Under the pieces are notes generated by a model. It saw only the letters and a program-made list of their open reading frames with translations, did not search any database and was not told where the DNA came from. From positions 1 to 7,601 of the forward strand of contig DYLE01000115.1 in the NCBI GenBank assembly GCA_020722245.1: a DNA stretch of 7,601 bases, read 5' to 3'. Each line of letters starts with the position of its first letter. The stretch's first letter is position 1. This DNA comes from Desulfonema limicola. GTDB lineage: Bacteria > Desulfobacterota > Desulfobacteria > Desulfobacterales > Desulfosalsimonadaceae. Positions 1 to 5,254 of this stretch are shown here, one piece after another. The position numbers and the translations under genes are program-made.

Positions 1-1331
1 TTTCTTCGCCTCACCTGAGCCTCCAGGTCGCTTGCCAATTCAGCGAACTCTTCCCGGCCCGGAGGCGCGCCAGCCAGGTGAAGCTGACCGCCCAGCCGGT
101 CGTTTTTTTCAAAGATCGTCACCTGGTGCCCCCTGTCCGCGGCCGCAATGGCGGCGTTCATGCCGGCGGCCCCGCCGCCGATCACCATGACTTTTTTAGG
201 GGTGGTCGCCTTGACCACAGCCCTTTCCCGTTCATACCCGGCCCTGGGGTTGCACAGGCATTCCACGTGTTTTAAGCGGAACAGGTTGTCAAAACACCCC
301 TGGGCGCAGGCCACGCAATGGAGGATTTCATTTTCGCGTCCGGCTTTTGTCTTGTTGGGAAGCTCCGGATCGGCGATGAGGCTGCGGCCCATGGCGACCA
401 TGTCGCACATGCCGTCCGCAATCGCCTCCCTGGCGGTTACCGGATCATTGATCCGATGGCTGGCGATCACCGGCACATCAACGACCTGCTTGATCCCCCG
501 GGCCATGTAGGCAAAGGCCCCTCGCGGCACGGATGTGGTGATCTGGGGCACCCGGGCTTCATGCCATCCGACATTGATGCACAGGGCGTTCACCCCTGTT
601 TTTTCCACGAGCGCCCTGGCATACTGTTGAAGCTCGGGCATCCCCTGGCCCTGGGGCATGAAATCGTTGCCGTTCATGCGGACCAGAACCGGAAAATCAT
701 CCCCCACCGCCTTTCGAACGGCGGCCATGACCTCCAGGCCGAACCGCATCCGGTTTTCCAGGCAGCCGCCGTATTCATCGGTTCTCTGATTGGTCAGGGG
801 GGATAAGAATTCACTGAGCAGGTACCCGGTGCCGCTCAACACCTCCACCGCGTCGAATCCGGACTTTTTCACCCTCAGGGCCGCCTGGGCAAAGTTATCG
901 ATGATCTGATGAATCTCTTCGGCTTCGAGCTGCTTGGGTGTCTCCCTGGTCAGCCGGGAGGCGATGGGGGAAGGGGCCACAGGCTGTTTTCCGTTTAGAA
1001 AAAACGAAAAGTTGTACCTCCCGGCGTGGTTGAGCTGAACCCCGGCCCGGGCGCCGTTTTTTTGAATGGCATCGGCCAGGCGGGAAAGCCCGGGAATAAA
1101 GGCGTCCTGATGCGCCCCGATGTTGGTGGTGTTGCCCGACAGCTCATCCACCGTGGCATACCCCACGGTGATCATGCCCGCCCCGCCCCTGGCGCGTTCA
1201 ATGTAAAAATCAATGATCTGGTCGGTGACCTCAAAGTTTTTGGCCATGCCCAGGTGCATGGCCGGCATGTAGATCCGGTTCTTGATCTCAAGGCGGTTGA
1301 TCCGAATCGGCTCAAACAACGGGTCTCTCAT
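1..1331 (-). CDS. 2,4-dienoyl-CoA reductase-type FMN/[4Fe-4S]/FAD oxidoreductase (C-terminus cut by window edge)
   Basis: Reading from ATG at 1331, about 443 residues lie in the window before the left edge; the family is usually about 640-680, so roughly a third is missing. The N-terminal half is an Old Yellow Enzyme TIM barrel. It has GYLLSEFLSPLTN with Tyr170, RTDEYGG just after it, and GWHEAR (His257) followed by VPRGAF. Tyr170 and His257 match the catalytic Tyr/His pair of E. coli FadH, recalled from family knowledge. Four cysteines at about 339, 342, 346 and 358 (C-x2-C-x3-C-x11-C) fit the [4Fe-4S] site. A nucleotide-binding IGGGAAGMNAA starts near 384 and opens the FAD/NAD(P)H domain. 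Such enzymes pass electrons from NAD(P)H through FAD and Fe-S to FMN to reduce enoyl- or dienoyl-CoA double bonds. The substrate here is unknown; paralogues include bile-acid and aromatic acyl-CoA reductases. An AAAGGGG-like ribosome site precedes the ATG. The gene is divergent from cobO. Confidence 0.9.
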   Translation of the reverse strand, partial: MRDPLFEPIRINRLEIKNRIYMPAMHLGMAKNFEVTDQIIDFYIERARGGAGMITVGYATVDELSGNTTNIGAHQDAFIPGLSRLADAIQKNGARAGVQLNHAGRYNFSFFLNGKQPVAPSPIASRLTRETPKQLEAEEIHQIIDNFAQAALRVKKSGFDAVEVLSGTGYLLSEFLSPLTNQRTDEYGGCLENRMRFGLEVMAAVRKAVGDDFPVLVRMNGNDFMPQGQGMPELQQYARALVEKTGVNALCINVGWHEARVPQITTSVPRGAFAYMARGIKQVVDVPVIASHRINDPVTAREAIADGMCDMVAMGRSLIADPELPNKTKAGRENEILHCVACAQGCFDNLFRLKHVECLCNPRAGYERERAVVKATTPKKVMVIGGGAAGMNAAIAAADRGHQVTIFEKNDRLGGQLHLAGAPPGREEFAELASDLEAQVRRR

Positions 1332-1368
1332 AGAACACCCCTTTCCATTTTGCAAAATGAAAAATTTG

Positions 1369-1440
1369 ACCACAGAGAGCAGAAGCAGACGGAGACAAAC
1401 ATCCAGTATTCTTCTCTGAAGCCTCTGAGATCTCTGTGGT
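1369..1440. repeat. Palindromic CAGAG-rich intergenic repeat
   Basis: ACCACAGAGA at 1369-1378 is the exact reverse complement of TCTCTGTGGT at 1431-1440. The arms continue imperfectly inward as purine-rich CAGA/GGAGA units on the left and TTCTCTGAAGCCTCTGAG on the right. The layout resembles the 'ACCACAGAGgcacAGAG...CTCTGTGGT' family of dispersed palindromes seen between genes in many environmental bacteria; that likeness is from memory. It would form a long imperfect stem in RNA from either strand and lies in the 5' leader of the leftward gene. Confidence 0.55.
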
Positions 1441-1539
1441 TAGAATATTTTAAAAGAACCGACAGGTTGTTTTCTGCAAAGATGCCGCAAAGCGGGATAA
1501 ACAGCCTTTTATGAAACCATCAACATATCAGAAAGATAA

Positions 1540-1568
1540 AAAATCACTTAACCGGCGGTCCTTGTCAA
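1540..1568 (-). promoter_or_regulatory. Candidate sigma-70 promoter for the leftward flavoenzyme
   Basis: On the minus strand a perfect TTGACA -35 (complement of 1563-1568) is followed after 17 nt by GATTTT (complement of 1540-1545), a weak -10 match. It would give a leader of about 200 nt containing the palindromic repeat. The call rests on motif match only. Confidence 0.25.
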
Positions 1569-1672
1569 GAAAAAACTCTTGGCGCAACGGACAATTTGCT
1601 TGAAAACCCAGGCAAAAGGTCATATGCCAAAATTCTGATAAACAACTGATCTATCACGAAAAGGAGCCGGGC

Positions 1673-2191
1673 ATGGAAAAAGGGTATATTCAGGTTTATA
1701 CGGGAAACGGCAAGGGCAAAACCACGGCGGCCCTGGGTCTGTCTTTAAGGGCTGCGGGCGCCGGGCTGAAGGTGTATATCGCCCAGTTTCTCAAAAAAGG
1801 CGGGTACAGCGAGCTTAAGGCGCTTCAACGGTTTTCCGACCTGATCACCATCGAGCAGTTCGGCACCGGCCAGTATATCAAGGGAAAGCCCACCGACGAT
1901 GACATGAAGGGCGGGCAAAACTGCCTGAAGGCCATCCGATCCGCCCTGGCATCGGGCGCGTATGACATCGTGATCATGGAAGAGGCCGGGGTGGCAGAAA
2001 ACTTAGGTGTTATTCAAACCCAGGACATCCTGGAGATGATCGCCTTAAAACCCCCCGGCGTGGAGTTGATCATCACCGGCCGGGGGGTCTCCGACGCTGT
2101 GATGCAAAAGGCGGACCTGGTGACCGAGATGAAGGAGATCCGGCACTACTATCAAAAAGGGGTTTTAGCCAGGCTCGGTATTGAAAACTAG
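1673..2191 (+). CDS. cobO: Corrinoid adenosyltransferase, CobO/BtuR/CobA type
   Basis: This 172-residue protein transfers the adenosyl group of ATP to Co(I) corrinoids (cob(I)yrinic acid a,c-diamide or cobalamin) to make the adenosylcobalamin form. It acts in the cytoplasm. The P-loop GNGKGKTT is at residues 11-18, followed by AALGLSLRAAG; EQFGTG is at 61-66, a TGRG element at 135-138, and the family tail TEMKEIRHYYQKG begins at 151. Length is a little short of the usual 180-200 because the N-terminal extension is absent. The segment normally reading LDEIN is MEEAGVA here (Glu103-Glu104), a conservative change at the acidic motif. AAGGAG lies 6 nt before the ATG, fixing the start. It stands alone, with no other cobalamin gene in the window, so it may serve salvage or recycling for a B12-dependent enzyme elsewhere. 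Confidence 0.93.
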   Translation: MEKGYIQVYTGNGKGKTTAALGLSLRAAGAGLKVYIAQFLKKGGYSELKALQRFSDLITIEQFGTGQYIKGKPTDDDMKGGQNCLKAIRSALASGAYDIVIMEEAGVAENLGVIQTQDILEMIALKPPGVELIITGRGVSDAVMQKADLVTEMKEIRHYYQKGVLARLGIEN

Positions 2192-2233
2192 AACCGGTTG
2201 AAAATTTTGTTCAGGTGGTGTAAATCGCCGCTC

Positions 2234-2269
2234 AGCCTGATCTCAGCAGTAAAGCTAACGAGATCGGCT
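2234..2269. terminator. Hairpin downstream of cobO (possible transcript end)
   Basis: AGCCTGATCTC (2234-2244) pairs with GAGATCGGCT (2260-2269): a 10-bp stem with one bulged T and a 15-nt loop. It lies 43 nt after the cobO stop. The bases after it (CTCCTTAACTT) are not a T-tract, so it is a weak candidate for intrinsic termination. It may instead be an RNA-stabilising hairpin or part of a repeat. Confidence 0.3.
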
Positions 2270-2368
2270 CTCCTTAACTTAACGTGGGGTCTGGCTATCT
2301 AAACAATGGGGTTAGACCGTCCGCATCTTTTTGGCTTTTTTTGTGTAATTCCATAAATTCGAAATTTT

Positions 2369-2425
2369 TTAATGTGTATCAATCACCTCATAGGCTTTTG
2401 TTTTCGGATAATATTTAAATTTCAT
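2369..2425 (-). pseudogene. Tiny 18-residue frame, possible gene fragment
   Basis: ATG at 2425 overlaps the stop of the frame before it (TGATG), and the peptide begins MKFKYYPKTKAYEV before a TAA. The opening resembles the start of small DUF2283-type proteins, but 18 residues are too few to assign. It may be the leftover start of a deleted gene or chance. Confidence 0.12.
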
Positions 2426-2487
2426 CACTGCGGTGGTCCCGGTGCGTCGGGCAATTTTTCTGGGTAGCTAAGCTCTAATTTGGTCAT
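2425..2487 (-). pseudogene. Possible N-terminal scrap of a UPF0175-like small antitoxin gene
   Basis: From ATG at 2487 the frame reads MTKLELSYPEKLPDA, then loses resemblance and stops after 20 residues. The 'YPE-LPDA' opening is like UPF0175 (HTH antitoxin) proteins as I remember them. However, the same bases form the left end of the IS3 remnant inferred from its inverted repeat, so at least one reading could be coincidence. No helix-turn-helix portion remains. Confidence 0.2.
2467..2480 (+). repeat. Terminal inverted repeat, orfB-side end of IS3 remnant
   Basis: GCTAAGCTCTAATT here matches the complement of 2990-3003 (GCTAAGCTCTGATT) with one mismatch. Both are preceded by TGGG, with three extra bases here (TGGGTAGC versus TGGGC). 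Confidence 0.55.
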
Positions 2488-2665
2488 GGTTTCCCTTTGG
2501 TTCGTTGTTCCTCCTCAACCGGGGCAACGGAAGGAGCCCATAGGGCGACTGGAGTTGCCCCGGTTGGCGCCTCATCAATCCGCCTGTTTTGTCCGATGAT
2601 CGGTTGATGCCGAGAAGATCGCACTGGCGCGCAAGGCTCAGTCCCGTATGCTCTTTGTCAAGCAT
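2468..2665 (-). pseudogene. Truncated IS3-family orfB (integrase) remnant
   Basis: The frame is -1 relative to orfA and stays open from the slippery site. Its ATG at 2665 begins MLDKEHTGLSLARQCDLLGI, followed by NRSS. This is typical of the start of IS3 orfB just before the integrase-like domain. Family resemblance ends at about 2594. The remaining about 40 residues (starting DKTGG) come from a hairpin region and do not look like the DDE catalytic core, which is wholly missing. An intact orfB would be about 270-290 residues. Any orfA-orfB fusion made by frameshifting would bind DNA but could not catalyse transposition. Confidence 0.7.
2516..2566. repeat. Strong 13-bp perfect hairpin in the truncated orfB tail
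   Basis: CAACCGGGGCAAC (2516-2528) is the exact reverse complement of GTTGCCCCGGTTG (2554-2566), with a 25-nt loop. The stem is GC-rich and stable on either strand. No T-tract follows on either side, so it is not a plain intrinsic terminator. It occupies the place where the orfB catalytic domain should be, suggesting a separate repeat unit brought in by, or marking, the deletion. Confidence 0.6.
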
Positions 2666-2670
2666 CTGTC

Positions 2671-2713
2671 GGCGCGGTTTCGGGTCTATAAACCGAGCCC
2701 TCTGGATAAAAAA
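2671..2713 (-). promoter_or_regulatory. Programmed -1 ribosomal frameshift signal between orfA and orfB
   Basis: On the minus strand orfA codons 85-87 read GAT TTT TTA, placing a U UUU UUA heptamer (complement of 2707-2713) exactly in the zero frame. After a 7-nt spacer, GGCTCGGTTT (complement of 2690-2699) pairs with AAACCGCGCC (complement of 2671-2680): nine base pairs, one mismatch, a 9-nt loop. The -1 frame after the heptamer is open straight into orfB, while the zero frame stops inside the loop (TAG, 2686-2688). IS3 elements are known to make their transposase by -1 frameshifting, often at A-rich heptamers. Confidence 0.7.
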
Positions 2714-2967
2714 TCGTTTTCCACCTTCAATTGCCCGATCTGGCGGTAAAGTTCATCGACGGTGGCGTCATGCTGTTTCCTGGTTTTCTGGCCTTTGTCA
2801 AACAGCTCGGCGGCACCCCCGATCAGCTCCCGTTTCCAGTTTCCGATCATGGTGGGATGAACTTCATATTTTGCGGCAAGCTCGGCGACGCTCGCCTCGT
2901 TTCTGATGGCGGCCAGCGCCACTTTTGCCTTGAATTCCGGGCTGTACTGTTTCCGTTTGTGGATCAT
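2686..2967 (-). CDS. IS3-family transposase OrfA
   Basis: This complete 93-residue DNA-binding subunit recognises the ends of the insertion sequence. Residues about 5-50 (QYSPEFKAKVALAAI to GNWKREL) form the family's helix-turn-helix. Residues 70-90 (VDELYRQIGQLKVENDFL) give heptad-spaced hydrophobics of the usual leucine zipper that precedes the frameshift site. Length is normal for OrfA (about 90-105). GGAG lies just upstream of the ATG. The partner orfB is truncated, so this protein could at most act as a repressor of, or trans partner for, related copies elsewhere. No stop or frameshift interrupts it, which suggests recent decay or selection on OrfA alone. Confidence 0.9.
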   Translation of the reverse strand: MIHKRKQYSPEFKAKVALAAIRNEASVAELAAKYEVHPTMIGNWKRELIGGAAELFDKGQKTRKQHDATVDELYRQIGQLKVENDFLSRGLGL

Positions 2968-2989
2968 GTGAAGCTCCTTTCATGTTGTG

Positions 2990-3003
2990 AATCAGAGCTT
3001 AGC
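2990..3003 (-). repeat. Terminal inverted repeat, orfA-side end of IS3 remnant
   Basis: This is the partner of 2467-2480 with 13 of 14 bases matching. It lies about 23-36 bp upstream of the orfA start and is followed outward by CCA, the complement of a TGG end. Confidence 0.55.
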
Positions 3004-3023
3004 CCATTGTCTGGTTTTTGGGG

Positions 3024-3056
3024 ACTACTGCAGTCTGCAAAAATCTTCGCTGTAGT
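3024..3056 (-). terminator. Hairpin at the 3' end of the four-gene cluster
   Basis: ACTACTGC (3024-3031) and GCTGTAGT (3049-3056) pair with one internal mismatch, starting one base past the stop of the thiamine-enzyme gene. In the transcript it is followed by CCCCAAAAACC rather than a U-tract. It may therefore protect the 3' end or mark a factor-dependent stop rather than be an intrinsic terminator. Confidence 0.3.
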
Positions 3057-3057
3057 G

Positions 3058-4728
3058 CTACTCAATCTCTGCAAAGCTCTGGTAGAACATCACGGTCGCC
3101 GGGCTGGTGACGGTCGGGTCGGTGACCACGTTGATGCAGGCGGGCTTTCCTGAGGCGACCGCCCGCTTGAGGGCCGGAACGATCTGGTCGTCCTGGGTGA
3201 CCAGCTCCCCGTATCCGCCCAGCCCCTCCACCATCTTTTCATAGTTTCGCATCCCCAGCTCGGCGCAGGTGCACCGCTCCGGCCCGATGCTCATCTCCTG
3301 GGAATGCTTGATCATGCCCCAGGCGCAGTCGTTGTTGACCACGCAGATGATGGGGATGTTGTGCCGCACCGCGGTATCAAACTCCATGCTGTTGAAACCG
3401 AAGGAGCCGTCCCCGTTTAACACCACCGCCGGCTTGTCCGGATGCGCCAGCTTGGCCGCGATGGCAAAGGGGATGCCGGTTCCCAGGCAGCCCAGCAAGC
3501 CCCCGGCCGGGATCATGACCCCGCCCCGGTGAGACGAGAGAAATCCCGCCAGTCCGTAATAGCTGGTGTCGCCGCCGTCCGCCACGTAATAGGCGTCCTC
3601 GCCGAAAGCCTCCATGATCCGGGCCACCAGCCGGATCGGATGAATGGGGTCGCTGGGGGTGGCGCGTTTTTCCCGCTCGGTGGTCATAAACGCGGCATAA
3701 GCGGTTTTGAGCCTTTTCACCCATTCCCCGTGGTCCCGCGCCTCCACCCGGTCCAGCAGGGCCTGAAGCACAGCCCCGCAGTCGCCCGCAAGCCCCACCT
3801 CCGAGGTGCGGTTCCGGTCGATTTCATGGGGCGCGATATCGATCCGCACCACCTGGGCGTTCGGGAACAGCTTGGTGGCCTGCATAACCCAGTTCAAGCG
3901 GATTCCGGCAAGAACAACCACGTCCGCCTGGGGCAGCCCGGTCATGATGCCGGTAAACCCGCCGTCGTTGATGCAAAGGGGATGGGTGTCGGGAAGCACC
4001 CCCCTGCCGTTGTTTACAAGGGCGAAGGGAATGCCGGTCTTATCGATAAAGGATTTCAGCTGGGCGTCGCACCCGCTCATGCCCACGCCGCTTCCGCCGA
4101 TAAACATGGGCTGCTTGGCGGTGTTGATGATTTTGGCGGCCTCATTCAGCTCGGATTCATCCGGATGAACGTATGTTTTATGGTGCTTTCGCGCCGGCAT
4201 GACGACCTTTTCCACATCGGTCCGGGTAAAAAGGATGTCCGGCGGCAGCTCCAGAAACACAGGCCCGGGTCTTCCCATGGTGGCCTGGCGGAAGGCGATG
4301 GAGAGATACTCGGGGATCCGCTTGATGTCGTAGCAGGTGGCGGCCCACTTGGTCACCGGCTTGATCATGTCGATCTGGTTCATCTCCTGCAAAGCGCCTT
4401 TCAGATCATCCCGCAGGGGATGCCTGCCGCAGAGCACCACCACCGGCGCATTGTCCAGATACGCGTTCACGACGCCGGTCAAGGAGTTGGTGAACCCCGG
4501 CCCCGCGGTGACCAGGCAGACCCCGGGTTCGTTTTTATAAATGGACCAGGCGTGCGCCATCATGGCCGCTGCCTGCTCGTGCCGCACGTCGATGGCGCGG
4601 ATCTTGTACTGGGTGAACCCGTCCAGAATGTTCTCGATATGCCCGCCTGAAATCGTGAACACGATGCTGACCTTTTCCACCTCTTTCATATACTTCGCCA
4701 CCAGATGCCCACCGTAGATTTTCGCCAT
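3058..4728 (-). CDS. Thiamine-diphosphate-dependent enzyme (benzaldehyde lyase / 2-hydroxyacyl-CoA lyase / acetolactate synthase-like)
   Basis: This 556-residue protein has the three-domain layout of the family: a pyrimidine-binding domain (about 1-170), a central Rossmann-like domain (about 193-325) and a pyrophosphate-binding domain (about 385-540). Glu51 in RHEQAA is the cofactor-activating glutamate. GDG at 439-441 and NN at 465-466 form the Mg/ThDP motif. The N-terminal third resembles benzaldehyde lyase as I recall it: SGGHI gives His30 and GALQEM gives Gln114, at the positions of that enzyme's active-site His and Gln. TAGPGFTN and KPVTKWA also match. Such enzymes cleave or ligate bonds next to a carbonyl (acyloins, 2-hydroxyacyl-CoA, 2-oxo acids); which reaction applies is not decidable here. 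AGGAGG (complement of 4734-4739) lies 5 nt before the ATG. It is the last gene of the cluster, and no acetolactate synthase small subunit is present. Confidence 0.9.
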   Translation of the reverse strand: MAKIYGGHLVAKYMKEVEKVSIVFTISGGHIENILDGFTQYKIRAIDVRHEQAAAMMAHAWSIYKNEPGVCLVTAGPGFTNSLTGVVNAYLDNAPVVVLCGRHPLRDDLKGALQEMNQIDMIKPVTKWAATCYDIKRIPEYLSIAFRQATMGRPGPVFLELPPDILFTRTDVEKVVMPARKHHKTYVHPDESELNEAAKIINTAKQPMFIGGSGVGMSGCDAQLKSFIDKTGIPFALVNNGRGVLPDTHPLCINDGGFTGIMTGLPQADVVVLAGIRLNWVMQATKLFPNAQVVRIDIAPHEIDRNRTSEVGLAGDCGAVLQALLDRVEARDHGEWVKRLKTAYAAFMTTEREKRATPSDPIHPIRLVARIMEAFGEDAYYVADGGDTSYYGLAGFLSSHRGGVMIPAGGLLGCLGTGIPFAIAAKLAHPDKPAVVLNGDGSFGFNSMEFDTAVRHNIPIICVVNNDCAWGMIKHSQEMSIGPERCTCAELGMRNYEKMVEGLGGYGELVTQDDQIVPALKRAVASGKPACINVVTDPTVTSPATVMFYQSFAEIE

Positions 4729-4807
4729 GATGTCCTCCTGCGGTTTTGTCGTTTAGGGGTTTTTTTATGGTTTGTCGATTCTTTATCTGTACCTCTTCAG
4801 GCGTAAA

Positions 4808-4842
4808 GGCTGAATGAGATTATTCCCCTTCTTCCTTCAGCC
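4808..4842. repeat. Short inverted repeat in the 145-bp gap before the thiamine-enzyme gene
   Basis: GGCTGAA (4808-4814) pairs exactly with TTCAGCC (4836-4842) across a 21-nt loop. The gap (4729-4873) is longer than others in the cluster, so this could be a processing site or a weak attenuator. No T-tract or clear promoter is adjacent. Confidence 0.25.
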
Positions 4843-4873
4843 CTCAGTCTATACACCTGTCGTTGCCTTTATT

Positions 4874-5230
4874 TTACATCACCAGCTTGACGCCGTCCTC
4901 GAACCACTGGGCATAGACGCTCATGCCCAACACCTTGAGCTTGCCTTCGGCCGCGGCGTTGAACGAGGCGTCGCTTTTTTTATCGGTCATTACGGAAAAA
5001 CCGGTGTTTGCATCGCTCCAGACCAGCGCCACGTCAAACTCCTTTTGGTCCCCGGCCACAGAGGAGACCTTCCCCTTGTCAAAAACAATCATTCGGGCGT
5101 GTTTGCCGTCCGCGGTCTTGATCAGAACCCGCACCTTCGCCTTGCTGATGTATTTTTTAAAGGCCTTGTGGGTCTTGGATTTGAGCTTCAAGACCTGGGC
5201 CAGGGCGAACAGAAGCAGTGAAAATTTCAT
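4874..5230 (-). CDS. SCP2 (sterol carrier protein 2)-like small protein
   Basis: This 118-residue protein has a hydrophobic first 13 residues (MKFSLLLFALAQV) followed by a basic helix-like segment to about 35. Residues about 36-118 fit the SCP2 pattern: an ARMIVFDKGKVSS strand pair, FDVALVWSDANTGFSVMT, then AAAEGKLKVLGMSVYAQWF. SCP2 folds form a hydrophobic tunnel for lipids or fatty acyl-CoA and often occur alone in bacteria or fused to fatty-acid enzymes. The N-terminus could be an amphipathic cap rather than a signal peptide, since no clear cleavage site is seen. AAGGAG (complement of 5237-5242) lies 6 nt before the ATG. It starts 24 nt after the dehydrogenase stop, so they are probably co-transcribed. 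The fold is recognised by pattern only and the ligand is unknown. Confidence 0.65.
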   Translation of the reverse strand: MKFSLLLFALAQVLKLKSKTHKAFKKYISKAKVRVLIKTADGKHARMIVFDKGKVSSVAGDQKEFDVALVWSDANTGFSVMTDKKSDASFNAAAEGKLKVLGMSVYAQWFEDGVKLVM

Positions 5231-5254
5231 GGGTTTCTCCTTGCGCCAATGGTG

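Larger units (their letters stand above)
1332..1672. other. Divergent intergenic spacer
   Basis: This 341-bp AT-richer spacer separates the leftward flavoenzyme from rightward cobO, so it should hold both promoters. It contains a palindromic CAGAG-type repeat (1369-1440) and a possible minus-strand promoter (1540-1568). A weak plus-strand promoter could be TTGAAA at 1600-1605 with TATGCC at 1623-1628 (17-nt spacing), but the -10 is poor. The cobO ribosome site AAGGAG is at 1661-1666. No B12-box or other riboswitch signature is visible upstream of cobO. Open frames crossing this spacer look non-coding. Confidence 0.6.
2192..2460. other. Intergenic region between cobO and the IS3 remnant
   Basis: No convincing intact gene is seen. 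It contains a bulged hairpin (2234-2269) shortly after cobO, an AT-rich stretch, and two tiny minus-strand reading frames (2369-2425 and 2425-2487) that may be gene fragments. At 2284-2315 GGGGTCTGGC and GGGGTTAGACC form a nearby imperfect pair, reminiscent of short motifs seen beside small transposases. I could not tie it to a named element. Confidence 0.4.
2461..3006 (-). mobile_element. Internally deleted IS3-family insertion sequence remnant
   Basis: The element runs on the minus strand. It starts TGGGCTAAGCTCTGATT (complement of 2990-3006) and ends with the complement of TGGGTAGCTAAGCTCTAATT (2461-2480). These ends share a 14-bp near-perfect inverted repeat and the TG...CA termini common in the IS3 family. 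Between them lie an intact orfA, a frameshift signal, and an orfB cut after about 25 residues, then a hairpin-rich tail. At about 546 bp it is less than half the usual IS3 length of roughly 1.2-1.5 kb, so it cannot encode its own integrase. Flanking triplets (TTC and TTG) do not form a clear target duplication. It sits about 50 nt past the end of the thiamine-enzyme gene. Confidence 0.65.

Noticed and set aside
818..839. Apparent loss of the Old Yellow Enzyme His/Asn substrate pair (LSGTGY instead of HxAxGY)
   Set aside because: The 2,4-dienoyl-CoA reductase branch also lacks that pair and uses Tyr plus the His of GWHEAR, both present here, so it is normal for this branch.
318..1514. Plus-strand frames over the flavoenzyme gene and spacer
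   Set aside because: They lie opposite a clear FadH-type gene and show low-complexity, Gly/His/Pro-rich translations.
1332..1672. Cobalamin riboswitch upstream of cobO
   Set aside because: No B12-box or supporting stems were found by eye in the spacer.
2250..2290. Integron attC-like site (ACTTAAC / GTTAAGT around 2276-2284)
   Set aside because: Only one short palindromic core is present. The paired L and R boxes and a cassette gene are missing.
3442..4650. A 402-codon plus-strand frame opposite the thiamine-enzyme gene
   Set aside because: Its product is rich in His, Gly, Pro and Arg with no family likeness. It is the antisense shadow expected in GC-rich DNA opposite a well-supported gene.
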